Assembly (NCBI GenBank): GCA_023419315.1
Contig: JAEZYE010000009.1
Span: 67,719 to 131,718, forward strand
Reading direction: 5' to 3'
From: Pseudomonadota bacterium
Lineage (GTDB): Bacteria > Pseudomonadota > Gammaproteobacteria > Xanthomonadales > Xanthomonadaceae
Length of the DNA: 64,000 nucleotides
Position 1 is the stretch's first letter. Each line of letters starts with the position of its first letter. Both the position numbers and the translations under genes were made by a program. Below are positions 1 to 8,834 of the stretch, in pieces. The notes beneath the pieces are model-generated. The model made no database searches. It saw nothing but the letters and a program-made list of their open reading frames with translations, and was not told the DNA's origin.

Positions 1-1280
1 TGCAGCAGCGCGCGGACGAAGCGCTCGCTCGCGGCGGCTTTGATCACCTCGTGGTGCCCAGCGGCTCCCTGCACTACCAGGTCTTCGACGATCGCGACTA
101 TCCCTACGCGGTGAATCCGCAGTTCAAGGCCTGGCTGCCGCTCACCCGCGTGCCCAACAGCTGGCTGGTCTACACGCCGGGCCGGCGCCCGACGATCATC
201 TTCCACCAGCCCTTCGATTACTGGCACGTGGTGCCGGACGCACCGAGCGGCTGGTGGGTCGACCACTTCGATATCCACATCATCCGCAAACCGGAAGACG
301 CGCTCGCCCTGCTGCCGAAGGACGCGGCGCGCTGCGCCATTCTCGGTGAGCCGCAGAGCGCGCTGGGTGGCTTCGCCCCGAACAATCCCGAAGCGGTCGT
401 CCTCCCCCTGGAATACCAGCGCTCGTTCAAGACGCCGTACGAAATCCGCCTGATGCGGGAGGCGCAACGGCTGGCCGTGCGCGGGCATCGCGCCGCCGAA
501 GCCGCATTCCGCGCGGGCGCCAGCGAGTTCGCGATCCACATGGCCTACTGCAGCGCCGTCGGCCAGGATGCGAATGAACTTCCCTACGGCAACATCATCG
601 CCCTGAACCAGCACGCCGCCGTCCTGCACTACACCGAGTTGCAACGCACGACGCCGGATCCGGTCCGCAGTTTCCTGATTGACGCCGGCGCCAGCGCGTA
701 CGGTTACGCAAGCGACATCACCCGAACGTATGCCCATGACACCGGCAGCGAATTCCAGGCGCTGATCGATGCCGTGGATCGCACGCAGGTCTCGTTGGGG
801 GAACGCGTGCGTGCCGGCACCGACTACAGACAGCTGCACATCGACGCACATCTGGAACTGATGGGCATCCTGAAGGATTTCGGCGTGATCACCGTTTCGC
901 CGGAAGCCGCGCTCGCCACCGGCGTCAGCTTTGCGTTCTTCCCGCACGGACTGGGTCATCCCATCGGCCTGCAGGTCCATGACGTGGCTGGCTTCGCGGA
1001 AAGCGATCGCGGCGGAACCATCCCGCGCCCGCCTGGCCATCCGTTCCTGCGCATGACGCGCGTGCTTGAACCGGGCATGGTGGTCACCATCGAACCGGGC
1101 ATCTATTTCATCGACATGCTGCTCGATGAGGTGAAGAAGAACGGCCATGCCGACAGCGTCGACTGGGCGCGCGTGGATGCGTTCCGTGCGTATGGCGGCA
1201 TCCGCATCGAGGACGAAGTGCGCTGCACGGATGGCGACGCGGACAATCTGACGCGGCCCGCGTTCGCGGACGCGGGTTGA
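1..1280 (+). CDS. pepQ: Xaa-Pro dipeptidase, 5'-truncated by window edge
   Basis: Cytosolic metallopeptidase of the M24 family that cleaves Xaa-Pro dipeptides. The reading frame is open from base 3 without an internal start that fits, and the first visible residues (QQRADEALARGGFDHL) align with the N-terminal domain of E. coli PepQ about 15-20 residues from its start, so the true start lies left of the window; GTG at 51 is not the start. About 425 residues are visible, close to the usual 440. Pita-bread metal ligands are all present: Asp in LIDAGA, Asp in ASDITRT, His in FPHGLGHP, Glu in TIEPGIY and Glu in GIRIEDEV. The long insertion before the last ligand (around residues 340-385) is typical of PepQ rather than PepP. 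Followed after 62 bases by a DUF2007 gene. Confidence 0.93.
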   Translation, partial: QQRADEALARGGFDHLVVPSGSLHYQVFDDRDYPYAVNPQFKAWLPLTRVPNSWLVYTPGRRPTIIFHQPFDYWHVVPDAPSGWWVDHFDIHIIRKPEDALALLPKDAARCAILGEPQSALGGFAPNNPEAVVLPLEYQRSFKTPYEIRLMREAQRLAVRGHRAAEAAFRAGASEFAIHMAYCSAVGQDANELPYGNIIALNQHAAVLHYTELQRTTPDPVRSFLIDAGASAYGYASDITRTYAHDTGSEFQALIDAVDRTQVSLGERVRAGTDYRQLHIDAHLELMGILKDFGVITVSPEAALATGVSFAFFPHGLGHPIGLQVHDVAGFAESDRGGTIPRPPGHPFLRMTRVLEPGMVVTIEPGIYFIDMLLDEVKKNGHADSVDWARVDAFRAYGGIRIEDEVRCTDGDADNLTRPAFADAG

Positions 1281-1342
1281 AGCAATGGAATGCTGCGCTT
1301 CGTGGACGAAGCGCCCCACTTAAGCAGGAGCCCTGGTTCAAC

Positions 1343-1765
1343 ATGTTGATCACGATTGCGCGGTACTTCGACCCTTGGGAAGCCCATATCCTACGAGCCC
1401 GCCTGGTGGCCGAAGGCATTCCCGCGAGCGTGGCGGGAGAGCAGCACATGATGGCGGATTGGCCGTTGTCGGTTGCCTTGGGTGGCGCGGCCCTGCAAGT
1501 GCCCTCCGCGCATCTGGATCAGGCGCGGGAAGTCGTCGCGCTGTATCACTCGGGTGCGCTGATGGCCGAACTGATTGCGGAACATCCGGAGTGCGAGGAC
1601 CGGTGTCCCGTCTGCGGCCGCACCGATCTCAAGGCAACGGTTCCGCATGGCCAGCGTGCCGCCCTCATTGCCAGCTTCCTGTTGGCGTCCGCCCCTTTCC
1701 CGACTTGTGCGTCGCGCATGCAATGCAACTCGTGCGGTCACCGCTGGACGTACGGTTCCGACTAG
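1343..1765 (+). CDS. DUF2007 domain protein with Cys pairs
   Basis: 140-residue soluble protein. The N-terminal half (ITIARYFDPWEAHILRARL onward) has the pattern of the DUF2007 'putative signal transducing protein' family, a small PII-like fold. The C-terminal half carries two cysteine pairs, CPVCG and CNSCG, consistent with a zinc ribbon; the stretch between them is hydrophobic. The start at ATG 1343 is preferred because AGGAG stands 12 bases upstream and family homology begins there; a TTG at 1277 overlapping the pepQ stop would add 22 residues without homology. It probably shares a transcript with pepQ. Biochemical function is unknown. Confidence 0.75.
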   Translation: MLITIARYFDPWEAHILRARLVAEGIPASVAGEQHMMADWPLSVALGGAALQVPSAHLDQAREVVALYHSGALMAELIAEHPECEDRCPVCGRTDLKATVPHGQRAALIASFLLASAPFPTCASRMQCNSCGHRWTYGSD

Positions 1766-1849
1766 CCCTCGCGAGGTTAGCTTCGCGCGCCGCGCTGAAG
1801 GCGCATCGGGCAAGAGTCGGCTGGCCGTCATGCTGATGCGATGACCTCT

Positions 1850-3190
1850 TCAGCGGATGCGTGATCCTGCGTCAGCCATGAACGCTTCGATCTCGTCCGC
1901 GCTGCGTGCGAGCCCGTCGGTAAGAACGCGATGGCCGTCGGCGGTGATGACGACATCGTCTTCGGTGCGGATGCCGATGCCGCGCCACTTCTCGGCGACG
2001 CTGGTGTCATCCACCGACACATAGAGGCCGGGTTCTATGGTGAACACCATGCCGGGTTCCAGCAGGCGCGATTCGCTTTCGATTCGGTAATCGCCGACGT
2101 CATGCACGTCCAGGCCAAGCCAGTGCCCGGTCTTGTGGCGATAGAAGCGCCGATAGTGACCCTCGGCGAGGTTGCGCTCCAGCGAACCTTTCAGCAGGCC
2201 AAGGCGCAACAAGCCTTCGGTCAGCGTTTGCACTGCGGCGGCATGCCCAGCTTCATACGGAACGCCCGGCCTGGCCTGTGCCAGCGCGGCCTTCTGCGCA
2301 TCCCCGACCAGGTCGTGCAACGCGCGCTGCGGCGCAGTGAAACGGCCGCTGACGGGAAACGTGCGCGTGATGTCGCTGGCGTAGCCACGGTATTCCGCAC
2401 CGGCATCGACCAGGACCAGATCGCCCGCTTTTGCGGTGGCATTGTTGGCGCGGTAGTGCAGCACGCAGGCGTTGGCACCCGCACCGACGATGCTGGAATA
2501 GGCCGGCCATGCATCGTTGGCGCGGAACACGCGCTCGATATCCGCCTGCAACTCGTATTCGTGGATGCCCGGACGCGCGGCGCGCATCGCCACGCGGTGC
2601 GCCTCGATACTGATGTCGGCGGCGCGCTGCATCAGCTTGAGTTCTTCCTTCGACTTGAACAGCCGCAGCTCGTGCAGCAGGTGGCCGAGTTCGCGGAAGT
2701 CGTGCGGCGGTTGTGCGCCCTGCCGGACCTGGGCGCGCACGTGGCGCACCCAGCCAATCAGCTTGAGATCGAAATCGGCATCGCGACCGAAGTGGTAGTA
2801 GACGCGCGAACGTCCTTCCAGCAGGCCCGGCAGGATTTCGTCCAGATCCTCGATGGGGTACGCATCGTCCATGCCGAAATCCGACACCGCGCCTTCCTGT
2901 CCGGCGCGCGGTCCGTCCCAGCTTTCACGCTCGGGATCGCGTTCACGGCAGAACAGCAGCGCTTCGCCGTGGCGACGGCCCGGCACCAGCACCAGCACGG
3001 CATCGGGTTCCGGGAAACCGCACAGGTACCAGAAGTCCGAATCCTGCCGATACGGATAATGCGTGTCATGGCTGCGCACGCGCTCGGGCGCGGCCGGCAG
3101 CACCAGGATCGCGTCGTTCCCGACCATGCGCATCAACTGCCTGCGACGGCGGGCAAACTCCGACGCCGCGATGCCGGTCAGGGATTTCAT
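1850..3190 (-). CDS. pepP: Xaa-Pro aminopeptidase (aminopeptidase P)
   Basis: 446-residue M24B metallopeptidase that removes N-terminal residues preceding proline; length fits E. coli PepP (441). An AMP_N domain covers roughly residues 1-130, with HYPYRQDSDFWYLCGF near the start. The C-terminal pita-bread domain has the dimetal ligands Asp (VDAGAEY), Asp (ASDITRTF), His (KTGHWLGLDVHD), Glu (TIEPGLY) and Glu (GIRTEDDV). Its ATG overlaps the stop of ygfB by one base (TGATG), so it is translationally coupled to ygfB, the same ygfB-pepP pairing as in enterobacteria. It faces pepQ/DUF2007 convergently across about 85 bases. Confidence 0.95.
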   Translation of the reverse strand: MKSLTGIAASEFARRRRQLMRMVGNDAILVLPAAPERVRSHDTHYPYRQDSDFWYLCGFPEPDAVLVLVPGRRHGEALLFCRERDPERESWDGPRAGQEGAVSDFGMDDAYPIEDLDEILPGLLEGRSRVYYHFGRDADFDLKLIGWVRHVRAQVRQGAQPPHDFRELGHLLHELRLFKSKEELKLMQRAADISIEAHRVAMRAARPGIHEYELQADIERVFRANDAWPAYSSIVGAGANACVLHYRANNATAKAGDLVLVDAGAEYRGYASDITRTFPVSGRFTAPQRALHDLVGDAQKAALAQARPGVPYEAGHAAAVQTLTEGLLRLGLLKGSLERNLAEGHYRRFYRHKTGHWLGLDVHDVGDYRIESESRLLEPGMVFTIEPGLYVSVDDTSVAEKWRGIGIRTEDDVVITADGHRVLTDGLARSADEIEAFMADAGSRIR

Positions 3191-3744
3191 CAGTTCAGCC
3201 GCTGGCGATGGCGCGGTCCCATGACGCAGTCGCCGTGCAGCAGCAGGACCGCCACGCGCACGTATTCCTCGATCTCGGACAGGGCGTCCTCGTCCTCTTC
3301 GTCATCGCCGCTTTCAGGCGATGCCTGTGCGAGCCGGGCCAGATCCTGCAGCGCTTCCTCGCCTTCTTCCGACAGCTTCGGCGCGGCGCCCGCGGCCAGC
3401 CCGAAGCCGCCAAGGAAGCCGCGGCACCAGGCGAACAGCGCTTCGGCACGATCGAAGGTGGCGACGCTGGCGTCGGGCAGCAGCAGTTCGAAGGCGAAGC
3501 TGCGATCTTCCAGTTGCGCGACGCTCGCCAGGCGCAACCGATCCAGCACATCGCCCGCCTGCGGCGTCGGCAGTTGATCATCCGCCAGCACCCGCGCCGG
3601 CCAGTCCCCCACATCGGCGCCGCCGCCGGCCAGCCAGCCGCACAATGCGCCGTGCAGTTCGGCCGGTTCGGAAGCCAGTTGCCACTGGCGCGAAGCCTCG
3701 GCGATTTCGTCGTGGCCAGGCAATTCGACGGGGAGTGAAGACAT
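3190..3744 (-). CDS. ygfB: YgfB/YecA family protein (UPF0149)
   Basis: 184-residue UPF0149 protein. It aligns in its whole length with E. coli YgfB, including the PAELHG segment near residue 30, the FDRAEALFAWCRGFLGGFG helix pair and the C-terminal EIEEYVRVAVLLLH. The start at ATG 3744 (MSSLPVELPG) matches the family; a TTG twelve bases upstream would add only four residues. The acidic linker before the last helix is family-typical. In Pseudomonas, YgfB acts as a repressor of AlpA-dependent ampDh3 expression; whether that holds here is unknown. Stop overlaps the pepP start. It diverges from the GGDEF-EAL gene at 3879. Confidence 0.88.
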   Translation of the reverse strand: MSSLPVELPGHDEIAEASRQWQLASEPAELHGALCGWLAGGGADVGDWPARVLADDQLPTPQAGDVLDRLRLASVAQLEDRSFAFELLLPDASVATFDRAEALFAWCRGFLGGFGLAAGAAPKLSEEGEEALQDLARLAQASPESGDDEEDEDALSEIEEYVRVAVLLLHGDCVMGPRHRQRLN

Positions 3745-3878
3745 GGGAAAACGCAATCCATGGCGGTGACAGGACAGGCCGCCAGTGTAACAACGAAAAG
3801 GTATTTTCCCGCTTGTTGCGCCGGTTGCCGCGCCCCTACACTCGCCTGATTCCCGCCTTCGGACGGCCCGTCGCGCTC

Positions 3879-6128
3879 ATGCCTCCCGCCCTGTTCGCCG
3901 CCGTCTCGCCGCTGTCCTCGCGCATGCCGATGCTGCTGCTCGCACTGGTGGTGCTCGCGGCGGTGGTGATCATCGCCACGCGCCGCCAATGGCAGGCCTG
4001 GCTGGATCGCCGCCGCGTCGTGCAGGAGCCTCCGCGCAACGAGTCGCTGCGCACGCGCGACGAACGGTTGAAGCTGGCGCTATGGGCGTCCGGCGAACAT
4101 TTCTGGGATTACGACCTGGTGCAACGCAAGCTCTACCGCATGCGCGCGGACGAGCTCGCGGTGCACTCCTCCGAGATCACCGTGCTCACCCGTCACGGCG
4201 AAGTCCCGGCGATTCATCCGGACGATGTCGGACTGGTGATGGAGCGCCTGCGCCTGCACCTCCAGGGCACCGCGCCGCTGTTCATGTCCGAACACCGCAT
4301 GGACATACGCAAGAACGGGCAGTGGATCTGGGTGCGCGCGCGCGGCCGCGTGGTCGAGCGCGACGACGAAGGCAAGCCGGTGCGCATCGCGGGCACCGCG
4401 CGCGACATCACGCTCAGCCGCAATGCCGAGTACGAACACCGCATCGCGGGCGAAGTGATGCGCAGCATGAACGAAGCCGTCGCGGTGCTGGACTGGGCCC
4501 ACCACTTCATCACCATCAACCCGGCCTTCACCCGCATCACCGGCTACAGCGAAGACGAGGTGATCGGCCAGCCGTCGAGCATGCTCGACAGTGATCAGCA
4601 CGACGCGGCGTTTTTCGAACGGATGAACGCCGAACTGCTGCACACCGGCCATTGGTCGGGCGAAGTGTGGAAGGCGCGCAAGGATGGCGAGGAAATCCTC
4701 TGCCGCATCGAGACCAACGTGGTGCCGGACGCATCGGGCGAGCGTCTGTTGTACGTACAGGTGCTCACCGACATCACCGAGCAGAAGCGCGCCGAACAGG
4801 AACTGCGCTATCTCGCCAACTACGACACGCTGACCAGCCTGCCCAATCGCTCGCTGCTGTCCGAACGCCTGTCGCGGGCCATCGTGCGTGCGCGCCGCGA
4901 GCAAGGCCACGTCGCCGTGCTGTTCATCGATCTGGATCGCTTCAAGGACATCAACGATTCGCTGGGGCACGCGACCGGCGATCGCATCCTCCGGGCCGCC
5001 GCCTCGCGCGTGCAGCAGACCGTCGGCGCGCAGCACACCGTCGCCCGCCTCAGCGGCGACGAGTTCACGGTGGTGCTGGAGGACATCGAATCGCTGGCCG
5101 ACGCCGAGCAGGTTGCGCAGCGCTTGATCGATGCCTTCCGCATTCCGCTCAATTTCGGCGAGCGGCTGGAGATGGCGGTATCACCCTCGATCGGCATCAG
5201 CCTGTATCCGCAGCACGCGCAGGTGCCGACCGAACTGCTCAAACACGCCGACACCGCGATGTACCAGGCCAAGGCGCTCGGCCGCCACACCTATCAGGTG
5301 TATTCCGAGTCGATGGACGAGAAGACGCGCCACCGCGCGATTCTCGCCAGCGCGCTGCGCCGGGCGCTCGAGCGCAACGAATTGTCGCTGGTGTTCCAGC
5401 CACGGCTGGCGCTGGCCGCGCAGCGCGTCACCGCGGTGGAAGCGCTGATGCGCTGGGACAGCCCGGAATTCGGCATGGTCTCGCCCGCGCAGTTCATTCC
5501 GCTGGCCGAAGAATCCGGCCTGATTCTCGAACTCGGCGCTTGGGCCCTGCGCGAAGCCTGCATGCGCTTGCGCAGCTGGCACGATGACGGTCTGCAGGAG
5601 CTGACCGTTGCGGTGAATGTCTCGGCGATGCAGTTGCAGCGGGGCGATCTTCCGCATGTTGTCGCCCGGACGCTGGCGGAAACCGGCATCCCGGCCGAGC
5701 GGCTGGAACTGGAACTGACCGAGAGCGTCATCATGGCCAACCCCCAGCAGAACGCCGACACGTTGCGCGCGTGCCGCGAACTGGGCATCTCGCTGGCCAT
5801 CGACGATTTCGGCACCGGCTATTCCTCGCTCGCCTACCTGAAGCGCCTGCCGCTGACCACGCTCAAGATCGACCGCGAATTCGTCGGCGACCTGACCCAC
5901 GACAGCGAGGACGCCGCCATCACCAGCACCATCATCACGATGGGCCGTTCGCTATCGCTCAAAGTGGTCGCCGAGGGCGTGGAAACCCGCGAGCAGTACG
6001 AGTTCCTGCGCGAACACGGGTGCGACGAAGTGCAGGGCCACTGGATCTCGCAGGCGCTGGATCCCGACCAGTGCGTGCGCTTCATCCGCGACGCCTATCC
6101 CGAATCGGGCATCCGCGCCGCCTCCTGA
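3879..6128 (+). CDS. Membrane-anchored PAS-PAS-GGDEF-EAL protein
   Basis: 749-residue predicted cyclic-di-GMP signalling protein. One N-terminal membrane segment (residues about 17-35), a PAS/PAC module (62-180), a second PAS/PAC module (195-303), GGDEF (308-470) and EAL (485-740). The GGDEF signature reads SGDEF (392-396), a common variant that may or may not retain cyclase activity. The EAL domain looks catalytically complete: VEALMRW, ELTES, DDFGTGYSSL, KIDREFV and AEGVE are all present, so phosphodiesterase activity is the safer prediction. The start is ATG 3879; the open frame extends further left but that part is antisense to ygfB and lacks domain homology. Sensed ligand unknown. Confidence 0.88.
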   Translation: MPPALFAAVSPLSSRMPMLLLALVVLAAVVIIATRRQWQAWLDRRRVVQEPPRNESLRTRDERLKLALWASGEHFWDYDLVQRKLYRMRADELAVHSSEITVLTRHGEVPAIHPDDVGLVMERLRLHLQGTAPLFMSEHRMDIRKNGQWIWVRARGRVVERDDEGKPVRIAGTARDITLSRNAEYEHRIAGEVMRSMNEAVAVLDWAHHFITINPAFTRITGYSEDEVIGQPSSMLDSDQHDAAFFERMNAELLHTGHWSGEVWKARKDGEEILCRIETNVVPDASGERLLYVQVLTDITEQKRAEQELRYLANYDTLTSLPNRSLLSERLSRAIVRARREQGHVAVLFIDLDRFKDINDSLGHATGDRILRAAASRVQQTVGAQHTVARLSGDEFTVVLEDIESLADAEQVAQRLIDAFRIPLNFGERLEMAVSPSIGISLYPQHAQVPTELLKHADTAMYQAKALGRHTYQVYSESMDEKTRHRAILASALRRALERNELSLVFQPRLALAAQRVTAVEALMRWDSPEFGMVSPAQFIPLAEESGLILELGAWALREACMRLRSWHDDGLQELTVAVNVSAMQLQRGDLPHVVARTLAETGIPAERLELELTESVIMANPQQNADTLRACRELGISLAIDDFGTGYSSLAYLKRLPLTTLKIDREFVGDLTHDSEDAAITSTIITMGRSLSLKVVAEGVETREQYEFLREHGCDEVQGHWISQALDPDQCVRFIRDAYPESGIRAAS

Positions 6129-6186
6129 GCGCGGCCATGACCTGTCGCCCTTGACCGCCTGTTGACGCCTGCCTATCGTGCCGCCC

Positions 6187-6408
6187 ATGGACAACGCCGA
6201 GCTACTGGACCAGATCCGCCGCCTTTCAACGCGCATCGAAGCGCTCGCGGATCGTTGCCAGCAGCTGGCCGACGAGAACCGCAGCCTGCGCCAGCAGCAG
6301 GAGCATCTGTCCAGCGAGCGTTCGCAACTCCTGGCGAAGAACGAACAGGCGCGCTCGCGCGTGGAAGCCATGATCAGCCGTCTGAAATCCCTGGAGCAGC
6401 ACACGTGA
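6187..6408 (+). CDS. ZapB-like / TIGR02449 coiled-coil protein
   Basis: 73-residue protein that is coiled coil almost throughout, with regular heptads (LDQIRRLSTRIEAL, LADENRSLRQQQEHL), matching the TIGR02449 family found immediately before zapA in many gammaproteobacteria. Its TGA stop overlaps the GTG start of zapA (GTGA at 6405-6408), so the two are translationally coupled. By position and shape it is likely a ZapB-like partner linking FtsZ-bound ZapA to other division components; that is inference from context and from the E. coli ZapA-ZapB pair. Start ATG 6187; a GTG nine bases upstream is an alternative. Confidence 0.82.
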   Translation: MDNAELLDQIRRLSTRIEALADRCQQLADENRSLRQQQEHLSSERSQLLAKNEQARSRVEAMISRLKSLEQHT

Positions 6409-6698
6409 GCGAGCCGGTCAGCGTCCACATCCTCGACCGCGAATACACCGTGGGCGTGGAGCCGGAAGAACGCAGCAGCCTGATGGCCGCAGCGAAGCTG
6501 CTGGACAGCAAGATGCGCGAAGTGCGTGGCGGCAATCGCATGGCGGCGGTGGATCGCGTCGCGGTGCTGGCAGCATTGAATCTGGCACACGAATTGCAGC
6601 AGCTGCGTGACGAACGCCATTCGCGCGATCGCGAACTGTCACGTGCGCTCGAAGACCTGCATCGCAAACTCGACGGTGTGCTCGACGCGCCGCGTTGA
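6405..6698 (+). CDS. zapA: Cell division protein ZapA
   Basis: 97-residue cytosolic protein that binds FtsZ and promotes protofilament bundling at midcell. The N-terminal domain (VSVHILDREYTVGVEPEE) and the helix with RMAAVDRVAVLAALNLAHEL match the ZapA family; the C-terminal third is coiled coil, as needed for its tetramer. The start is GTG 6405, overlapping the preceding coiled-coil gene by four bases. Downstream lie the 6S RNA and fau, the same order as E. coli zapA-ssrS-ygfA. Confidence 0.92.
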   Translation: MSEPVSVHILDREYTVGVEPEERSSLMAAAKLLDSKMREVRGGNRMAAVDRVAVLAALNLAHELQQLRDERHSRDRELSRALEDLHRKLDGVLDAPR

Positions 6699-6711
6699 CG
6701 CCACACGCATC

Positions 6712-6726
6712 GCGGGCAATGCCCGC
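6712..6726 (+). terminator. Small hairpin after zapA
   Basis: GCGGGC-AAT-GCCCGC, six base pairs with a three-base loop, 14 bases after the zapA stop. No T-run follows, so it is a weak terminator or pause site at best. The ssrS promoter begins about 35 bases downstream. Confidence 0.3.
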
Positions 6727-6770
6727 TGAATCCGACCGACGAACGGACTAGGCAACCTTGGCGTTGCGGC

Positions 6771-6776
6771 TATACT
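6771..6776 (+). promoter_or_regulatory. -10 element of the 6S RNA promoter
   Basis: TATACT, one mismatch from the sigma-70 consensus, with a start point predicted near 6783 that coincides with the 5' strand of the 6S RNA closing stem. The -35 region around 6748-6753 is poor. Confidence 0.6.
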
Positions 6777-6782
6777 GTTTTC

Positions 6783-6969
6783 GCGTCCTCTGCTGTGTCC
6801 GACAGCGTGCGCAAACATTCGCCTTGTCCCTTAATGACGACCACGGGATGGCGACGGTAGCCGGGAGTGCAAGTCCGCCTCGCAGCGGGAAGCCCGATGG
6901 ATATCCAGCCATCCCACTTGAACCCCGGGTTCAAGGTCGTTTCGCGCGCATCGCCATGGCGGAGGACGT
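6783..6969 (+). ncRNA. ssrS: 6S RNA
   Basis: About 187 nt, the size of E. coli 6S RNA (184 nt). The 5' end GTCCTCTGC pairs with the 3' GCGGAGGAC (one G-U), forming the closing stem. The conserved 3' segment CTTGAACCCCGGGTTCAAGG at 6917-6936 is almost identical to the E. coli 6S motif CUUGAACCAAGGGUUCAAGG. Position between zapA and fau is the conserved genomic location. 6S RNA mimics an open promoter and binds sigma-70 RNA polymerase in stationary phase. Ends are good to a few bases only. Confidence 0.9.
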
Positions 6970-6984
6970 ATTTTCCTGTTTGCA

Positions 6985-7006
6985 GCTTCGTGCCATCGCA
7001 CGAAGC
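6985..7006 (+). terminator. Perfect hairpin downstream of 6S RNA
   Basis: GCTTCGTGC and GCACGAAGC form a perfect nine-base-pair stem around the loop CATC, 16 bases after the 6S RNA 3' end. No T-run follows, so it may be a processing or pause structure in the 6S-fau transcript rather than a true intrinsic terminator. Confidence 0.4.
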
Positions 7007-7083
7007 ACTCGCCGACCGTTCGAAACGGTTCCGGCCTTCGGTGTGGCTTAGAATTCCGCGATGGAAAACGCCCGCCCCCTTTC

Positions 7084-7679
7084 ATGACCCTTGATCGCAA
7101 CGCGCTGCGGCGCGAGTTGCGCGCGCGACGTCGCGCCTTGCCCGCCGCCGAACGCATTGCGGCGGCCGACGCACTGGCCGCGCATCTGCGCACCCTGCCG
7201 TTCCTGCCCGCTGAAGGATATGCCGCCGGTTACTGGGCCATGGACGGAGAAATCGGCCTGCATGCGTGGCAGATGCGGCTTCCGAGCGGACTCATCTACT
7301 GCCTGCCCGTCCTGCGCGCGGACAACACGCTTGGCTTCGCGCCGTGGCGCGCAGGTGATCCGCTGGTGACCAACCGTTTCGGCATTCCCGAGCCCGATGT
7401 GGATCCGGCGTCTTCACTCGACCCTGACGCCATGTCGCTCGTGCTGTTGCCGTTGGTGGGTTTTGACGGTCAGGGCCATCGCCTCGGAATGGGAGGCGGC
7501 TGGTACGATCGCAGCTTCGCGTTTCGCCGCCAGCGTGGCGCGCCGCCCTGGCTGGTCGGCGTGGGCTTCGCCACACAGCGCGTGGATGCGCTCCCGAGCG
7601 AAGCATGGGACGTGCCAGTGGACGCCATCTGCACCGAACGCGAACTCCTGCTTCCCGCTCGCTCTCCCGGAACTCCTGC

Positions 7680-7683
<4 letters not shown>
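7084..7683 (+). CDS. fau: 5-formyltetrahydrofolate cyclo-ligase
   Basis: 199-residue cytosolic enzyme that converts 5-formyl-THF to 5,10-methenyl-THF using ATP. The N-terminal basic helix (RRELRARRRALPAAER) and the Mg-ATP binding signature GHRLGMGGGWYDRSF are those of the MTHFS/YgfA family. It sits downstream of 6S RNA as in E. coli, where the two are co-transcribed. No Shine-Dalgarno is visible before ATG 7084. Its TGA overlaps the ATG of the next gene (ATGA at 7680-7683). Confidence 0.93.
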
Positions 7684-8150
<467 letters not shown>

Positions 8151-8154
8151 ACAC

Positions 8155-8808
8155 GTGTCGCAGAACGAATCCAAGCGCCTGGCCGGCGAGAAGGCCATCG
8201 ATTTCGTCGAGGACGGCATGATCGTCGGGGTCGGCACCGGCTCCACGGTCGCGTACTTCATCGACGCGCTGGCGCGCGTGAAGGATCGGATTGCCGGCGC
8301 GGTGTCCAGTTCCGAGCAGAGCACGGCGCGCCTGCGCGAGCACGGTATCGAGGTGCTGGATCTCAATGCCACCGGCGGCCTCTCGCTGTACGTCGATGGT
8401 GCCGATGAGTGCGATCCGCACAAGCGCCTGATCAAGGGCGGCGGCGCGGCCCTCACGCGCGAGAAGATCATCGCCGAAGCCAGCCGGAAGTTCGTCTGCA
8501 TCATCGATCCGGCCAAGCAGGTGCCGGTGCTGGGCAAGTTCCCGCTGCCGGTGGAAGTCATCCCGATGGCGCGCAGTCTGGTGGCGCGCGAAATCCTCGC
8601 GATGACGGGTGGCCAGCCGGTCTGGCGTGATGGCGTGACCACCGACAACGGCAACTGGATCCTCGATGTGCATAACCTGTCCATCGTCGATCCGGTGGCG
8701 CTGGAGCGCGAACTCAACCAGATTCCCGGCGTGGTCAGCGTCGGGCTGTTCGCGCGGCGTCCGGCCGACGTCGTGATCGTCGGTGGGCAACCGCCGCACG
8801 TGCTCTGA
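8155..8808 (+). CDS. rpiA: Ribose-5-phosphate isomerase A
   Basis: 217-residue cytosolic enzyme interconverting ribose-5-phosphate and ribulose-5-phosphate in the pentose phosphate pathway. Phosphate-binding GVGTGSTV, the catalytic VDGADE and the KGGGAALTREKI segments are all intact; length equals the E. coli enzyme (219). The start is GTG 8155, four bases after the EVE gene stop, indicating the same transcript. Confidence 0.96.
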   Translation: MSQNESKRLAGEKAIDFVEDGMIVGVGTGSTVAYFIDALARVKDRIAGAVSSSEQSTARLREHGIEVLDLNATGGLSLYVDGADECDPHKRLIKGGGAALTREKIIAEASRKFVCIIDPAKQVPVLGKFPLPVEVIPMARSLVAREILAMTGGQPVWRDGVTTDNGNWILDVHNLSIVDPVALERELNQIPGVVSVGLFARRPADVVIVGGQPPHVL

Positions 8809-8834
8809 TTCCCCATCTGCGGCCCGGAGGCCCT

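Noticed and set aside
1931..3577. 548-residue frame antisense to pepP/ygfB
   Set aside because: Shadow of two well-supported genes in high-GC DNA; no homology or ribosome site.
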